Shown: positions 22,829 to 36,349, counted from the first letter of the stretch. The stretch is 64,000 nucleotides of DNA from Ophiura sarsii (GCA_035610835.1 CM069447.1:64637060-64701059), one strand, 5' to 3'. Translations and numbers: made by a program. Notes: generated by a model from the letters alone, not told the origin.

Positions 22829-23876
22829 TACGAGGGTCGTTCAAGAAGTTCTCCCTCCTCCCTCATAACATCGCTAATATGAATGGCAGCCTCATGACAT
22901 TTGTCATGATATCGATTATAACTAGCTATGAATCATAGCTACACAATTATAGTAAATGATAATTGATATCTGATCCACTGTTGTTTGGATGCAGTGAAAG
23001 CCAGAGAAATTTTGGACAACGGAAACGGAAAATTAATTACCCGCAAAATAATCCTTGTTTTTCGTCTTTTTCTCCGTATTGTATGGTTGGATTTAAGGGC
23101 ACGGTTTTAATTCTGAAAATTGACAGCAATGGATGATATCTAAATATAATATGGTATTGTTATTTATAAATAAGAGTGTAAGCAATATTAACTATTGTAT
23201 AGTATGATATCAATTCGATAGTCATACCATAGTGACGCCTCGTAAGTATTTATGGATTATGGACATACACGCTTTAACATGATAGTCATTTATTATGAGT
23301 TTTCTTTATGTGCAACCTTCAGAATAATTAATAAGATAGTCAATAGTAGAAAACAAAGGTCTTGGAGAAACTTGGAATCTTTCCATTTAGTTAGTTCTGT
23401 ATATTATTGAGGATCTCTCCTTTCATATGAAAAGCAATATGACTTGTACAGTGTTCCCAAGGGTAGGGTTAAACTTAAGGGTTGTCCTGATCTGGTTCTG
23501 GCTAATCAGCGGGAATATTTTTCCAACCAAATCAGTATTGTTTATAGTCTGTTGAAAAGATATCTGCAATTTATAACTGCTACTTGACCAATTATAGGTA
23601 GGCCTATGTCTGTCTCTTAGAATTGGCCATATGATCAGTAATCCGTACTCCGAAGATATTTGCTGTTTTTCATCCGTTCCCGTCAAGCTAAATGTACATT
23701 CGGCTTTCACTTCATCTTTAGAGAAGACAACCCGTAATCAAAGCTACTCAGACCAATTTGTTATGAATTCGAAGCTGAGATTTAAAGCTACAATTGTGGA
23801 ATATTCATAAGACTGGCTTTATAATAGTTATCAAAGTTATGACGTAGGAGATACAACTTATTGAACGACCCTCGTA
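22829..23876. mobile_element. Mariner-type TIR element, non-autonomous
   Basis: Terminal inverted repeats cgagggtcgttcaa...gtt and aacttattgaacgaccctcg are flanked by TA dinucleotides at 22829 and 23875. This end sequence resembles known mariner elements. I find no transposase motifs in the ~1 kb interior, so this is a deletion derivative or MITE. Confidence 0.8.
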
Positions 23877-24136
23877 TTATTACATTGTGGATTTGTAGTA
23901 TATTAAGAAGCTATGTTTTTGATACTTCAACGTAATCGTCATGGTATTGATGATTTAGAATGGTACTCTAATATACTGACTCAAATCAACAAGTTCAACT
24001 GTCCTCATAGTATCCGTCATATCTGATCGTTGTATGTCATTCATTCATCTTGAGTCGTAAACAAGTTTCACCTTTGGGCCTACTACAGTATCAAACCCAT
24101 TACCATAGCTATTATATAACCATTTTCATAATTAAT

Positions 24137-24236
24137 NNNNNNNNNNNNNNNNNNNNNNNNNNNNNNNNNNNNNNNNNNNNNNNNNNNNNNNNNNNNNNNN
24201 NNNNNNNNNNNNNNNNNNNNNNNNNNNNNNNNNNNN
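24137..24236. other. Assembly gap (100 N)
   Basis: One hundred N bases. The true gap size is unknown, and an exon could be hidden here. Confidence 1.
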
Positions 24237-24547
24237 ACTAACGTTTAGGGCCTAGGCCTACATGCCTACTGGAGAAATAATTTAATATCAATAGGCCGAC
24301 AAATAAAATAAACGGATCGGATGGATCACAGTGCTGAACTGGGTACAAAGTGATCATGGTGAGACCCCGCCCCCCCCCCCCCCCCACCCCCACCAACCTA
24401 TATAAAAGACCCACTTTAAAACTTAAGACCCCCCACCTAAATAGAACCAGTAGAGCGTCGCGAACCTATTTAATACACATGTTCTATTGGAGACTTGACA
24501 ACTTTTATGGGATGGGGGCGTCATGAATCTAGGGTCCCGTGATCCCC

Positions 24548-24880
24548 TCCCCTCTTCCGCCGCCTCACTAACTATAAAACTCAAATCCTAGCCTACATCA
24601 TATGAACACATGGATTATTAAGGGCACATGGGTACCTGGAGTATGTGGTGGAATATTAAGGGCGCCCTTGATAAACTGGATTTCAAGGGTGACCCTTGAC
24701 ACCCCCTCCTCTTCCGCCGCCTCACTAACTACCCATTATAAAACTCAAATCCTAGGCATACATAGTATGAATAAATGTATTAGTAAGGGCACATGGGTAC
24801 CTGAAGTATGTGGTGGAATATTAAGGGCACCTGTGATAACTGAAATTTATATGAAAAGACCACCTGATCAAAGATACCTA
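24548..24880 (+). repeat. Tandem duplication, ~165-base unit
   Basis: Two units each contain cctcttccgccgcctcactaac, ataaaactcaaatcctag, gggcacatgggtacctg and gtatgtggtggaatattaagggc. Frames across it are not supported as coding. A third partial phrase (ggattattaagggcacc) is near 24941. Confidence 0.8.
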
Positions 24881-25169
24881 CATGTGAGGATAGTTCATGT
24901 CTCATTATGGGATACCTATAATAATATTCAGGTAGATCCCTGGATTATTAAGGGCACCGTGGCACTGTATGGGCAGCTGGAGAATCAAGGACATAAACTC
25001 ATGCTATTTCACAATAGATCATGTTCATGACAACTTATATTATAGTACTTCAGCTAGCGAGGACCCGAGCGTAGCAAGTGTACCCGCTAGTTATTATAGA
25101 ATTCCCGGATAGAATCATTAATCAGATAAAATTACACTTTAAGAAAATGTATGACATAAAAAAAGGATA

Positions 25170-26383
25170 ATTTTTCTTTTTCACAGCGTACTTAGGCTCA
25201 AAGGCTGAACATTCTAATCCTAATATGTGCCCCCCGATTTGCTTTTTTGATATAATATCACATTTTGAGTTACGTATAGTGGTTTTTTTTATTGAATTAG
25301 TCAATCCGCAACACTTTAGACGGAATAAATGACGTTGGCGTTGAAACCGCAACGAAAAAACTCTTTTTTCACAGCGTGGCCTAGCTCAAAGGCTGAATAG
25401 TGAATATCTAAAATGTGCCTCCCGATTTGCTTTTTGGATATTATTCACATTTGAGTTACGTATAAATGTTTTTTTATCGAACTAGTCAATCTGCGACACA
25501 TTTGACGGAATAAATGACTTCTCGTTGAAACCGCAACGAAAAAACTCTTTTTCACAGCGTGCTAGGCTCAAAAGGGCTGAATATCCTAATATGTGCCCCC
25601 CCCCCCCCCCCGATTGCTTTTTTTTGGATATACTATTACATTTTGAGTTAAGTATACGTGTTTTTTATTGAATTAGTCAATCCGCGACACATTAGACAGA
25701 ATAATGACGTTGGCGTGAAACCGCAACGAAAAACTCTTTTTCACAGCGTGGCCTAGGCTCAAAAGGCTGAATAGTGAATATCCTAAAATATGCCCCCCGG
25801 TTTGCTTTTTGGGATATTATTTCACATTTTGAGTTACGTAAATGTTTTTCTATCGAACTGGTCAATCTGCGACACATTTGACGGAATAAATGATGTTCTC
25901 GTTGAAACCGCAAACGAAAAAAAACTCTTTTCACAGCGTGCTAGGCTCAAAAAGCTGAATATCCTAATAATGTGCCCACCCGATTCGCTTTTTTCGATAT
26001 CATATCACATTTTGAGTTAGCTGTAGTGTTTTCATTGATTTAGTCAATCCGCAACACATTAGACGAAATAAATGACGTTGGCGTTGAACCGCAACGAAAA
26101 AACTCTTTTTCACAGCGTGGCCTAGGCTCTAAAGGCTGAATAGTGAATATCCTAAAATGTGCCCCCCCCCCCCCGATTTGCTTTTTGGATATTATTTCAC
26201 ATTTTGAGTTACATATATGTTTTTTATCGAACTGGTCAATCTGCGACACATTTGACTGAATAAATGACATTCTCGTTGAAACCGCAACGAAAAAACTCTT
26301 TTCATAGCGTGCTAGGCTCAAAAGGCTGAATATCCTAATATGTGCCCTCCGATTTGCTTTTTTTAAAAATAATATTACATTTT
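25170..26383 (+). repeat. Satellite array, left part
   Basis: About 6.5 monomers of ~180-192 bases. Monomers share accgcaacgaaaaaactctttt, cacagcgtg, ctaggctcaaaaggctgaat and a C-run before gatttgctttttt. Two alternating types are visible: one with gcgtggcctaggctc...gaatagtgaatatcc, the other with gcgtgctaggctc...gaatatcctaatatg. The basic repeat is therefore a ~370-base dimer. Frames inside are artefacts. Confidence 0.92.
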
Positions 26384-29300
26384 ATGATATGATATGATTT
26401 TATTGGCACAAAATCGCGACCCGAAGGCCGAATTACCATTGTACAGGAAAGTAAGGAATACATATAAAACAATTCAATACACAAATAGACAACATACTGG
26501 GCAGGAACATGGCAAACAACAAGGGACAAGGCCAATACAGGATATGCGAAGCAAATTATGGAGATCACTGTTGATCAACTTCACATAATAAGGAATGGGC
26601 TTTCAGCATATATGTTTGTGCGAGCACGAGGCTGGGTGAGTTCGGCATTGTTTCTCAATGTCTACCATGAACCTGACCTCTGCATGCAGGGAGCAACCTT
26701 TTAGTCCTACTGCATTCGGCTAGTGACTGAGCAAACTTCAGAGAATGTTGCTCCCTCCGGGCAGACAAATAATCAAAATTACATACATCTAAGCATTACG
26801 ATAGGAACTGAAACTAGGACCAAGGATAATTCTTAAAGCTCTCTTTTGGACTCTCTCAAGTTTTAGAGCTAGTTGGATGTGAGGGCACAATGCAGATGAC
26901 GTCAGAATATTCAAGCAGAGGGCGAATGTACCCCCTGTACACCGTCACCTAACTCAGATGTATGAAAACCAAAACGTTTAAGAGATCGCAACATAAAAAG
27001 TCTTTGTTGGCATTCTTGCACATGTGGTCAATTTGTGTGTCCCATTTAAGATCATCCTGTAACCAAATGCCCAAAATTTTGGCAGAGCTAGCAAAAGAAA
27101 GCTGCGATGGACCAATTTTTAAGTCAGGATGGGGAGGGGGGTCTTGCATGAAACACATCTGCATGCTTGGCATTTGGCAGGGTTGAGTTTGAGTTGATTA
27201 GTAACAGACCAATCCAGAAAGCCATCAAGATCAGCTTGCAAGTTGCTACTCTCACTAGAGGAACGATTTTCGGCGAACGTAAGATCGTCCACATATTTCA
27301 ATAGTGGGAATAACAACTCTCAGCCGCATCATTGATAACTGCCTGAAAGGTTATGGGTCCAAGTTTAGTTCCTTGAGGAACACCAGCACAAAGGGGCAAA
27401 TAATTGGACACGGTTTGGTTATAGCGCACGCATTGGCGACGATCATGAGAAAACTACATATCCATGGAACATAGTCCCCCGGACCCCAAGGCAATTACTT
27501 CTGAATAGCAATAGAATGATTTACTAGATCAAATGCCTTCGAAAAATCAGTGAGGACTACTGTTCCGATATTTTTTGGCTTGTCAGCACCCTGGAACAAG
27601 AAATGAGTAAGATTCAAAAGATAGAGCGCAGTTGAAACACCTTGAATGTTACCGAACTGATTGATGTCAATAGAATCTTGATATCTTGCACCACCCATTT
27701 AGCAATAAACCCCTTCAGCAATTTTGGCAAATATATCTGTCCGTGATATTGGTCTCATTTATCAATGGAGGGTGGAAATTGTTTAGGAATGGGAACAACA
27801 ATTGCCGACCTCCATTGGTGTGGGACCACCCCTTCTTTAAAGGAACAATTAAGCACGTCCGTGAGTGGACTACTCAGTTCGTATGCAAACTCTTTTATGA
27901 GTTTGGGTGGAATGCATCAGGGCCACTGGATTTGGATGTCTTAACTACCTTGAGCACATTATATACTTCCCATGGATTTAGTTCAGGGGCTACATAATTG
28001 ACAGGCAAATAGGCAGGGAGAGCAGACATATTAAAGGTTCAATATGGGATGAAATACTGACAAACTTGAATTGATGGCATTTGCCATATCCTTGTGATTT
28101 CATTCATTCGTTCTGTCAATACCAGGTAATATGCATATCAAGATCAGATTTTGTTGAATTGGTCATGGATTTGATCCTTTGGTGCCATTTACGTGCTCAG
28201 TTTTTTGCAGTTTTCTTACTCTTTCAGCATTATAGTTAACTTTTGCTTGTTCAATCTTTCTTTTAACTTTATTTCTAAGTTTACGCCATTTGGTGGTGTC
28301 TTTCTTTGCAAAAGCAGTTGCGTTTAGTGATAAGATGCTTAATGCGTGAGTGATCCATGGCTTATCAGATTGATGAACTTTAACATGTTTAATTGGTAAA
28401 TATAAGTTCATGCCTTTGTTTAGAATAGAGTACATAGTATCAGTTTTAGCTTGAGTGCCTTTGCTCACATAGACCTCATTCCAGCTTTGATCCTGGATCC
28501 ATCTACCAAAAGATCTGATACTGGATTCACCAAAGGGACGAATCACACAAGATTTCTTTGTGTTATCAGGGATTTTGTGCTTGGTCTCCATAACACACAA
28601 GCATGGTCACTCTTGCCAATTGGTGACAATGCTATGGGAGGATGGTAGTGGTCCTGAATATTGGTAAGAATAAGGTCTAATGTTGCTTGGGCCCTAGTTT
28701 TAACTTTAACCACTTGTTTAAGATTGTTTCCACTTAGGATTGAGTTTATGTTCATTCTGTTGAAGTCTCCGTGATACAAAAAACCCATCTCAGGGTAGCA
28801 GGTGCGGATCTGATCTATGGTGTCATTAGGTGACTTTCCAGCATGGGTTGTAATGGTGAATCCGTGACGATGTACAACGGCACATATCGTCAAAGCTGAC
28901 ACACCTCTGGGTAACCGATGCGGTCTAACTTCAATCCAAACACATTCTAGCTCGTCGGGAATTTGAATGTCCAATTGTTTGGAGGGGATACCGTTCTTAA
29001 CATATATCGCGACACCTCCACCACGACGATCATCTCTACTTTAAGAAAAAAGTGTGAAGCCAGATATACTTGTTTGGTTAGTGTGCATTTGAGGGTTAAA
29101 CCAAGACTCGCTAAAGACTGCTATGTCCACTTTCTTTTGGCGAAGCAGAATGTCAACTTCATCCATTTTGTTTCCCAGTGACTGGGTATTTGACATAAAA
29201 TCACAGGTAAGTTTGTTCTCGGTCTTTGGGAAGTGACTATAGAGGGGGAGTAGCAAGTTCTGCATTGTTTGATACTTGATTTTACCTCCACGAGTTCCTC

Positions 29301-30094
29301 GTCGAGTAGGCTTACAAGGCTGAATGCCAAGAGTTTTGATAGTGGCCCAGATATTTGGAGGGAGGCGTTGGTTATTGTTAAAACTTAAAAGTTCTTCTCT
29401 GCTACAAGATGGTTTGTTTTGCTTTGGTTTCCGATACAATGCAGCAGGATGATGGGAATTTTCATGCGTGGGACCTGATTAGGTTCAACATCGCCTGCAA
29501 TTAGCAATCGTACATTAAAAGTAGCTGAAGAATTGGGGTAGTAAGAAGTTCTGGGCCCAGCAATGAATGTGAGCATATACATATGGTTGATATACTTTAA
29601 AACATCCATACACTATAAAATGATCATGTTCAGTGATGCACAGGCCAAGCAGAGGCCAAGCAGAAGACCAGTTATAAGCATTGTGCAAAAACCACTTCAC
29701 TACACTCAAGGATACGGAATCAATAATGAAGAGGCACAATCTGTTTTTATGAAGATAGTCTCAATTGATCACAAGTTCTCAAGATGCACTAAAGGTTACA
29801 ATAACCTAAAAAGTCAATATCCCAATAGTAACTGGTTGACTTACAGTTATAGTAGTAGTAGTAGTATATCCAATGTATAGCTTTATGAAGAAAAACATGC
29901 AAAGCAAACTCCACAAAATTCTGGAACTTAGACATCAAGAAATCACTCAAAAAGTTGCCAAAGTATTCACTGAGTGTATACCAGTAGACTGGTAAGTAGA
30001 ATGTAACTTGCAACTCAAGCAAAGTAGCAGAAAATTGAGTGAAACTAGGAGCTCTCTGAAATGCTGCCACTGGCGCAAATCACTCCCAATATAT
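26384..30094 (-). mobile_element. LINE, near full length but decayed, inserted in the satellite
   Basis: On the - strand the order is 5' region (about 30090-29440), endonuclease (29440-28550), linker (28600-28160), reverse transcriptase (about 27700-27120) and C-terminal region (27170-26950), then a 3' end with an (ATATC)n-like tail at 26384-26396. Endonuclease signs are NTQSLGNKMDEVDILL, FSESWF, GDFNRMN, LDLILTN and SDHACV. RT signs are TDFSKAFDLVNH and YVDDLTF, followed by LGIWLQDDLKWDTQI. This order and these motifs fit the CR1/L2/Jockey supergroup; the clade is not assigned. Several frameshifts and stops break it. Confidence 0.88.
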
Positions 30095-31736
30095 GAGTTA
30101 CGTATAGTGTTTTATTATTGAATTAGTCAATCCGCGACACATTAGACGGAATAAATGACGTTGGCGTTGAAACCGCAACGAAAAAACTCTTTTTCACAGC
30201 GTGGCCTAGGCTCAAAAGGCTGAATAGTGAATATCCTAAAATGTGCCCCCCCCCCCCCCCCCCGATTTGCTTTTTGGGATATTATTTCACATTTTGAGTT
30301 ACGTATAATGTGTATCGAACTGGTCAATCTGCGACACATTTGACGGAATAAATGACGTTCTCGTTGAAACCGCAACGAAAAAACCTCTTTTTCACAGCGT
30401 GCTAGGCTCAAAAGGCTGAATATCCTAATATGTGCCCCCCGCTTTCCTTTTTTTTGATATATATTACATTTTGAGTTACGTATAGTGTTTTTTTTTTATT
30501 GATTAGTCAATCCGCGACACATTAGACAGAATAAATGACGTTGGCGTTGAAACCGCAACGAAAAAACTCTTTTTCACAGCGTGGCCTAGGCTCAAAAGGC
30601 TGAATAGTGAATATCCTAAAATGTGCCCCCCGGTTTGCTTTTTGGGATATTATTTCACATTTTGAGTTAGCTATAATGTTTTTCTATCGAACTGGTCAAT
30701 CTGCGACACATTTGACGGAATAAATGATGTTCTCGTTGAAAACCGCAACGAAAAAACTCTTTTTCACAGCGTGCTAGGCTCAAAGGCTGAATATCCTAAT
30801 ATGTGCCCCCGATTCGCTTTTTTTGATATCATATCACATTTTGAGTTACGTGTAGTATTTTTCATTGATTTAGTCAATCCGCAACACATTAGACGAAATA
30901 AATGACGTTGGCGTTGAAACCGCAACGAAAAAACTCTTTTTCACAGCGTGGCCTAGGCTCTAAAGGCTGAATAGTGAATATCCTAAAATGTGCCCCCCCC
31001 CCACCCCGATTTGCTTTTTGGGATATTATTTCACATTTTGAGTTACATATAATGTTTTTTTATCGAACTGGTCAATCTGCGACACATTTGACTGAATAAA
31101 TGACATTCTCGTTGAAACCGCAACGAAAAAACTATTTTTCATAGCGTGCTAGGCTCAAAAGGCTGAATTTCCTAATATGTGCCCCCCCGATTTGCTTTTT
31201 TTAAAAATAATATTACATTTTGAGTTACGTATAGTGTTTTATTATTGAATAGTCAATCCGCGACACCATTAGACGGAATAAATGACGTTGGCGTTGAAAC
31301 CGCAACGAAAAAACTCTTTTTCACAGCGTGGCCTAGGCTCAAAAGGCTGAATAGTGAATATCCTAAAATGTGCCCCCCGATTTGCTTTTTGGGATATTAT
31401 TTCACATTTTGAGTTACGTATAATGTGTATCGAACTGGTCAATCTGCGACACATTTGACGGAATAAATGACGTTCTCGTTGAAACCGCAACGAAAAAACT
31501 CTTTTTCACAGCGTGCTAGGCTCAAAAGGCTGAATATCCTAATATGTGCCCCCCGCTTTCCTTTTTTTTGATATAATATTACATTTTGAGTTACGTATAG
31601 TGTTTTTTTTTATTGAATTAGTCAATCCGCGACACATTAGACGGAATAAATGACGTTGGCGTTGAAACCGCAACGAAAAAACTCTTTTTCACAGCGTGGC
31701 CTAGGCGCAAAAGGCTGAATAGTGAATATCCTAAAA

Positions 31737-31767
<31 letters not shown>

Positions 31768-31812
31768 ATTTGCTTTTTGGATATTATTTCACATTTGAGT
31801 TACGTATAATGT
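30095..31812 (+). repeat. Satellite array, right part
   Basis: Nine more monomers of the same ~185-base satellite, in the same dimer alternation, ending abruptly at gttacgtataatgtt. A ~1.13-kb higher-order period is visible: the variant block gtgttttattattgaat...gtgtatcgaactgg at 30105-30320 recurs at 31233-31440. A 27-C tract sits at 31741-31767. Confidence 0.92.
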
Positions 31813-32379
31813 TAGCGGAAAATACCAAATCGATTCACTGGTAAATTGACTGCGTACTTTGTACGTTGCGCAGGAGACTTTACTAGCAAATGATTGCCTT
31901 CGTGTCAGTTTTTCTGTATTGGTGCGAATCGATATATTGACATACTTTTCAAAAGTAACAACATTTTCAAAAGTCTTCTTCGGAACGCCAAATTTGTAAG
32001 TTTTTTCTATTGACATTCTAGATCGAGTAATGATGTGCTTATTTGTTTTGTTGTCTGTCAGCTTTTGTGAATTTTTTCCACAATTGGAGTATTTTTTAAT
32101 TGAAAATAAACAGTTGAAATTAAACGGTGGTTCCAAATTCAACCGACAGCACTTGTATTTAGGTACACAGCAACAGCAATATCCAGGACCCTTTTGTGAA
32201 GAAAAAAAACGATGCCCGGCTATGCAAGGGACTGTACGGGGACGTGTACGCGCGTGTAGCGGGGATGTACATGTACACACATATCACACCTGCGCATGCT
32301 CCTGTCGCGATCGAAATCTAACACACACGCAATGGGTGAGTTTTATAAGTGGCTAATCTGCGAGTCAGCTCCTCCTCTA
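31813..32379 (+). other. Intron, nothing recognised
   Basis: Short unsupported open frames on both strands; no family recognised. Confidence 0.45.
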
Positions 32380-32690
32380 TTACCTACAATATTAATACGC
32401 TATAACAACCATACCAAGTCCTTCAGATACAGACGCTATGCACATGATACTGAACTCTCTAAGTATGTTTGGAAATCTAAAGACCAAGGTGAAACCCCAC
32501 CATTCACTGGGATATTGTCAAGCGCTCTAACACGCACAGACGATCATCAGGGCTTTGCAACTTATGCATGGATGAGAAACTCGAAATCCTACTTGCCAAC
32601 AACATCCTCAATAGGCGCACAGAGCTTAGCTCGACTGCCGTCACGGTATCAAACCCCCAAACCGATCCAAGAAAAAATAAATCCATAGCC
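32380..32690 (+). pseudogene. Retroelement GIY-YIG-like C-terminal fragment
   Basis: The first frame gives RYNNHTKSFRYRRYAHDTEL then SKYVWKSKDQ. After a frameshift near 32515 comes CNLCMDEKLEILLANN then NRRTELSS. This order (RYNNH-KSF, TELSKY-W-LKD, CNLC-EK--IL, RTEL) is familiar to me from the C-terminus of metazoan retroelement proteins with a GIY-YIG nuclease region, such as Penelope-like elements. The class assignment is tentative. Confidence 0.5.
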
Positions 32691-33099
32691 AGCACTTAGC
32701 CTGACTGCCTGATGATCGTCGTGCAGTAAGCACGGCGTGAAACACAGTGTAGCGAATGTAAATTGTGTGTATTACCATTTATATACGCATAACGTTATGT
32801 GTAAAACCCAACTTGAAGGATCTCTTAGTGCCCCTTTAACCAACCTACGATTCCTAACGGCAAACAACCATGTTCATGGGTATGCTACAGCATTTGATTT
32901 GATGACGTCATCATCCGAGCTGACATGTGGGTACGAAATCGCTGCCCGGGCCGTTGGCAAGTTAACTGAGTGGGTAGGGACGTGTCGTGGTGATCGGAGG
33001 GTTCGGGGCAAATCCGGGTTTCGCGACGATTTGTTGGGTAAAAAAATCATACTGTGTCCTCCTCCCCGGTTTTAACACAAAAAGATAGCCTGACTGGTT
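32691..33099 (+). other. Intron, nothing recognised
   Basis: No supported exon or repeat. Confidence 0.45.
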
Positions 33100-33254
33100 A
33101 GGGGTCATATCCATATACTCTATCACAGCTTTCCCCAGCTTTCCTGGGGAAATCTATGAGTATGAATGAAATGCATTGTTACAACAACAAAAACACACAG
33201 CTTTCCCCAGTAAAGCTGGAGAAAGCTGTGATAGAGTAAAATGGATACGAGCCC
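33100..33254. mobile_element. Small palindromic MITE
   Basis: Inverted arms actctatcacagctttccccagcttt (left) and aaagctggagaaagctgtgatagagta (right), extending to ggtcatatccat / atggatacgagcc. Spacer about 60 bases. No coding capacity. Confidence 0.75.
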
Positions 33255-34765
33255 TTATGGATAATTGTGTTTAAACATGATAGGGATATACATTATATGA
33301 AATTGCATTATTTTGGTGACCATTTTGAACTTTTACCCCTATCGCAGCTATTTTGGAGTTTCAAAATTACATATTTCAATTAATTGACCCCCAAAAACCT
33401 ATAAAAAGACAACAGTCTTACTTCAATCGGATATGTTTTACATGGTAACAAAAGTATCACCACCCTACCCCCCAGGAGAGCGCTTTGGATAGCTATATTT
33501 TGTTGGAAAATCTCAGTCTAAAAACACTTTTCTATATAAAATGAACACCAATTAGGGATCACGTCAAAACTTGACCGCCATGCAACCGCCGGTTATGGCC
33601 GGTTCCGCCCGGTTCTCACAAAACGTGTCGTCTGTTATAATATACACACATAATGAGGTCAAATAGTTACACTCTGGTGAACACGACAGGTTGATAGTGC
33701 CTCGTCACACGCGTGAGCAATAAAATCTTGAAGTAATGGGCTCTCAAGTCTCAGTTGAAAACCAGTACAATACAGCTACTGATTTTCGCTGGGGTTGGCT
33801 TTTTTAATCTGTTTATAGCTCAATTAACTTTTTAAAATCAATACATAAAGTCGACGGGTACGCTATTATGACCGCAAAGTAACAGATTGATAGTGTAAAT
33901 TGGTCCGGTTACGGCATTAAGTCAACCGGCGGTTGTTCAGTGTTGCATGCGTGAATATTCATATACCAGTAAAACAGTTGACCTGAAAGAACCGGGCGGA
34001 ACCGAACGTAACCGACGGTCAACGGGCGGTCGAGTTTTGATGTCTTCCCTTACCATATGGGCGTGGCTATGAGACTGGATAAGACTGATATCATTCTCCA
34101 TTTGTAATTTTCTCGCCTCTTGCAAGGGAAGTGTTTCGTTTTTATTAGCTAATATCACATTAATCATTACCCGTCCGTCGAGAATTCGGCATTTCTAACC
34201 AACGTCTGCAGCAGACGTTGTGGAATATCTGTAAAGCAATATTCCCAATCATTTTAGGTTGGATGTCTGCATATACTTTTAAACATCCTCCGACGGCAGG
34301 TGTCGCCTTGTTCTCAATTCTATCTCAATCTAAATTGATACTCAATAAAATTGCTTAAAGCAACATCTAATTGAGAAAAACAAAATGGCGAATGATGAAA
34401 CAGACTTAACGATCTTAATCTACGTTACATGCTTATTTATATTACACAGTCCGGTTTTGAAACTTTCAATGGTTTTGACTTTCAATAATTCAAGTATGTT
34501 GCTCATTCCGAAGGGAGAGATGTAGGGAGCAAACCCAGTAGTGCGGTAAAATGGTTTTCAAGTTGATAGGAAACTTTTACCCGCGCTTAGTTGCCTAATG
34601 AGCGACAGTTTGATAGACAAAAATAATAATTATAATTTTGTGTAAAATGGCAAATATTATTTTATTTTGTTTAAAGAATATACATTTTTGTCCGTACCAA
34701 CCTGTATAGAATACAGCAACATTATAGCATTTAAATAAGAAAAAGCGTGACACAAATAACTGTTA
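33255..34765 (+). other. Intron, nothing recognised
   Basis: AT-rich with a ccggcggttgtt/aaccgccggtt pair near 33590 and 33925 that may be ends of an unresolved element. No gene. Confidence 0.4.
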
Positions 34766-35470
34766 TACATATGAACTACCCAATACGAGGACATATTGGT
34801 ATAAGAAGAACCTCATTTAGATAATTGCAATAATCGCAATAGACGACGATCGTAGTCAGTCTACCGTAATATCGTTCCATTAAATAATTGGGCATGAAAC
34901 GTATCCATGGTTGCAGGTATACACGGATATTTTGACCTACCTCCAGCTACTTTTTTATTGTTCTTATATTTTATCATTGGAATCAAAAATGGAATACGTA
35001 TCCATGGTTACACGTAAATACATGGATATTTTGACGTACTTCGTTGCGTCACAACTATTTTTCGATTGCTCTTACATTTTACATGTTTTAATTTGTTCTG
35101 GAATAGTAAATGATAGTACATTGTGTGCTCATTCCACCATGATAATATTCTCTAGTTTTTATCTGGCTGTAATCGCTTCATTCATCTATTATATTGATAT
35201 ACATTGTGTCATTTATTCGTAGATTTGTTCTTGCATTATATCATCTTCAAAATGTTGGATACTTTCATAATGGTTTGAATGTCTGAACATTTGTCTTCAG
35301 TTATTTCACAGTTTACTGCCACGCGCAGATATTAATATTAGGATACGTACTCTAGAATACCTAATACAAGCGATGCTAATAAAACAGTAGTAAAGCATAC
35401 TTGATTTGGATGATTTTGTAGTCTGCTCGCTCCCCAGACCTTCTTACTCCATTACACTATTTCTTTTGGG
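34766..35470 (+). repeat. Segmental duplication, copy 1
   Basis: Matches 37675-38478 in order over about 0.7 kb: cccaatacgaggaca, tatccatggttacacgtaaatacatggatattttgac, tgatatacattgtgtcattt, cgtagatttgttcttgcatt and tcttttggggttatgtt. Similarity resumes after an insertion (near 36400 versus 38765: atgctgtcatgagggtcact). Confidence 0.8.
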
Positions 35471-35638
35471 GTTATGTTTGTTGCGTGTGGCCTAAATCAT
35501 ACACGTATTGCCCATCACTAAGGTTGAATATTTCCATTTTAATCCTATACATATCGCGCAAGAAAACATTGAAATTACCTTTTACCGTTAACGAAGTTAA
35601 TTGAGTGGTACATAATACATGTAATAACGATATATAAA

Positions 35639-36349
35639 GAGCTATGTTCCAAAAGGGATCAACTCCATTAGTGAAATAGGAGAAAAGCAATGTTTTTTAA
35701 ATTAAGGATGTTGCCCTTCTTTGATTATGCTAATTTTCTGCTATACGTGTAAGCTTAAAAACATGTTTGATTTCATTTTTTCTATTTTCAGTGTATTTCC
35801 TATGTCATACTTTATTTTCGGAAACTAGTGGAGTTGATCCCTTTTGGAACATAAATGTTACGACCAATTTCCAATTTTCACCAAACAATCGTTATTTTCA
35901 ATTAAGATACACCTGAAAGACATTATCAAATCACATTGAAAACAGAAAACCGCATTGAAATACCTCTTCAACTTTTTAAATTATGACATTTTGTTTTTTG
36001 GACAATTTGGCACATTTTTTGAAATAACAACATTTCTGTTTGTGTGCAATTTTAAAAACAACGATCCCATACAGTTTCTTCATTGCTTTTCAATAATGAC
36101 ATTCCTATCAATGTTTTACCACGATAAAAGAACCATATTTCTACCATTTTGGCTTACAAAATAGTGAATTATATTCAAATTTCTGGAAACTTCCGGTTTC
36201 GGGAAATTACCGAGGGCCATAACTTTTGACCCGAACATGCTAAAGATGTAGAACAAAGTGTAAAATATGTATTTCGTAACTCTCTTTCATGTTTTGCACC
36301 TAACTCAATTTCGACAAAAAGTGGAGTTGATCCCTTTTGGAATAGAGCT
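35639..36349. mobile_element. TIR element inside a segmental duplication
   Basis: Ends are gagct-atgttccaaaagggatcaactcca and its complement tggagttgatcccttttggaatagagct, and a third copy of the end lies inside at about 35826-35854. The gagct border could be a target-site duplication. The other copy of the duplication (37.7-38.9 kb) appears to lack it. Confidence 0.7.

Noticed and set aside
25122..31490. Repeated ~70-90-codon frames on the - strand (MRFQRERHLFRQMCRRLTSS type)
   Set aside because: They follow satellite monomers exactly and change frame with each C-run; not a gene family.
32030..32356. Overlapping frames of 108 and 163 codons on opposite strands
   Set aside because: They overlap each other, lack any family signature and are not conserved in pattern.
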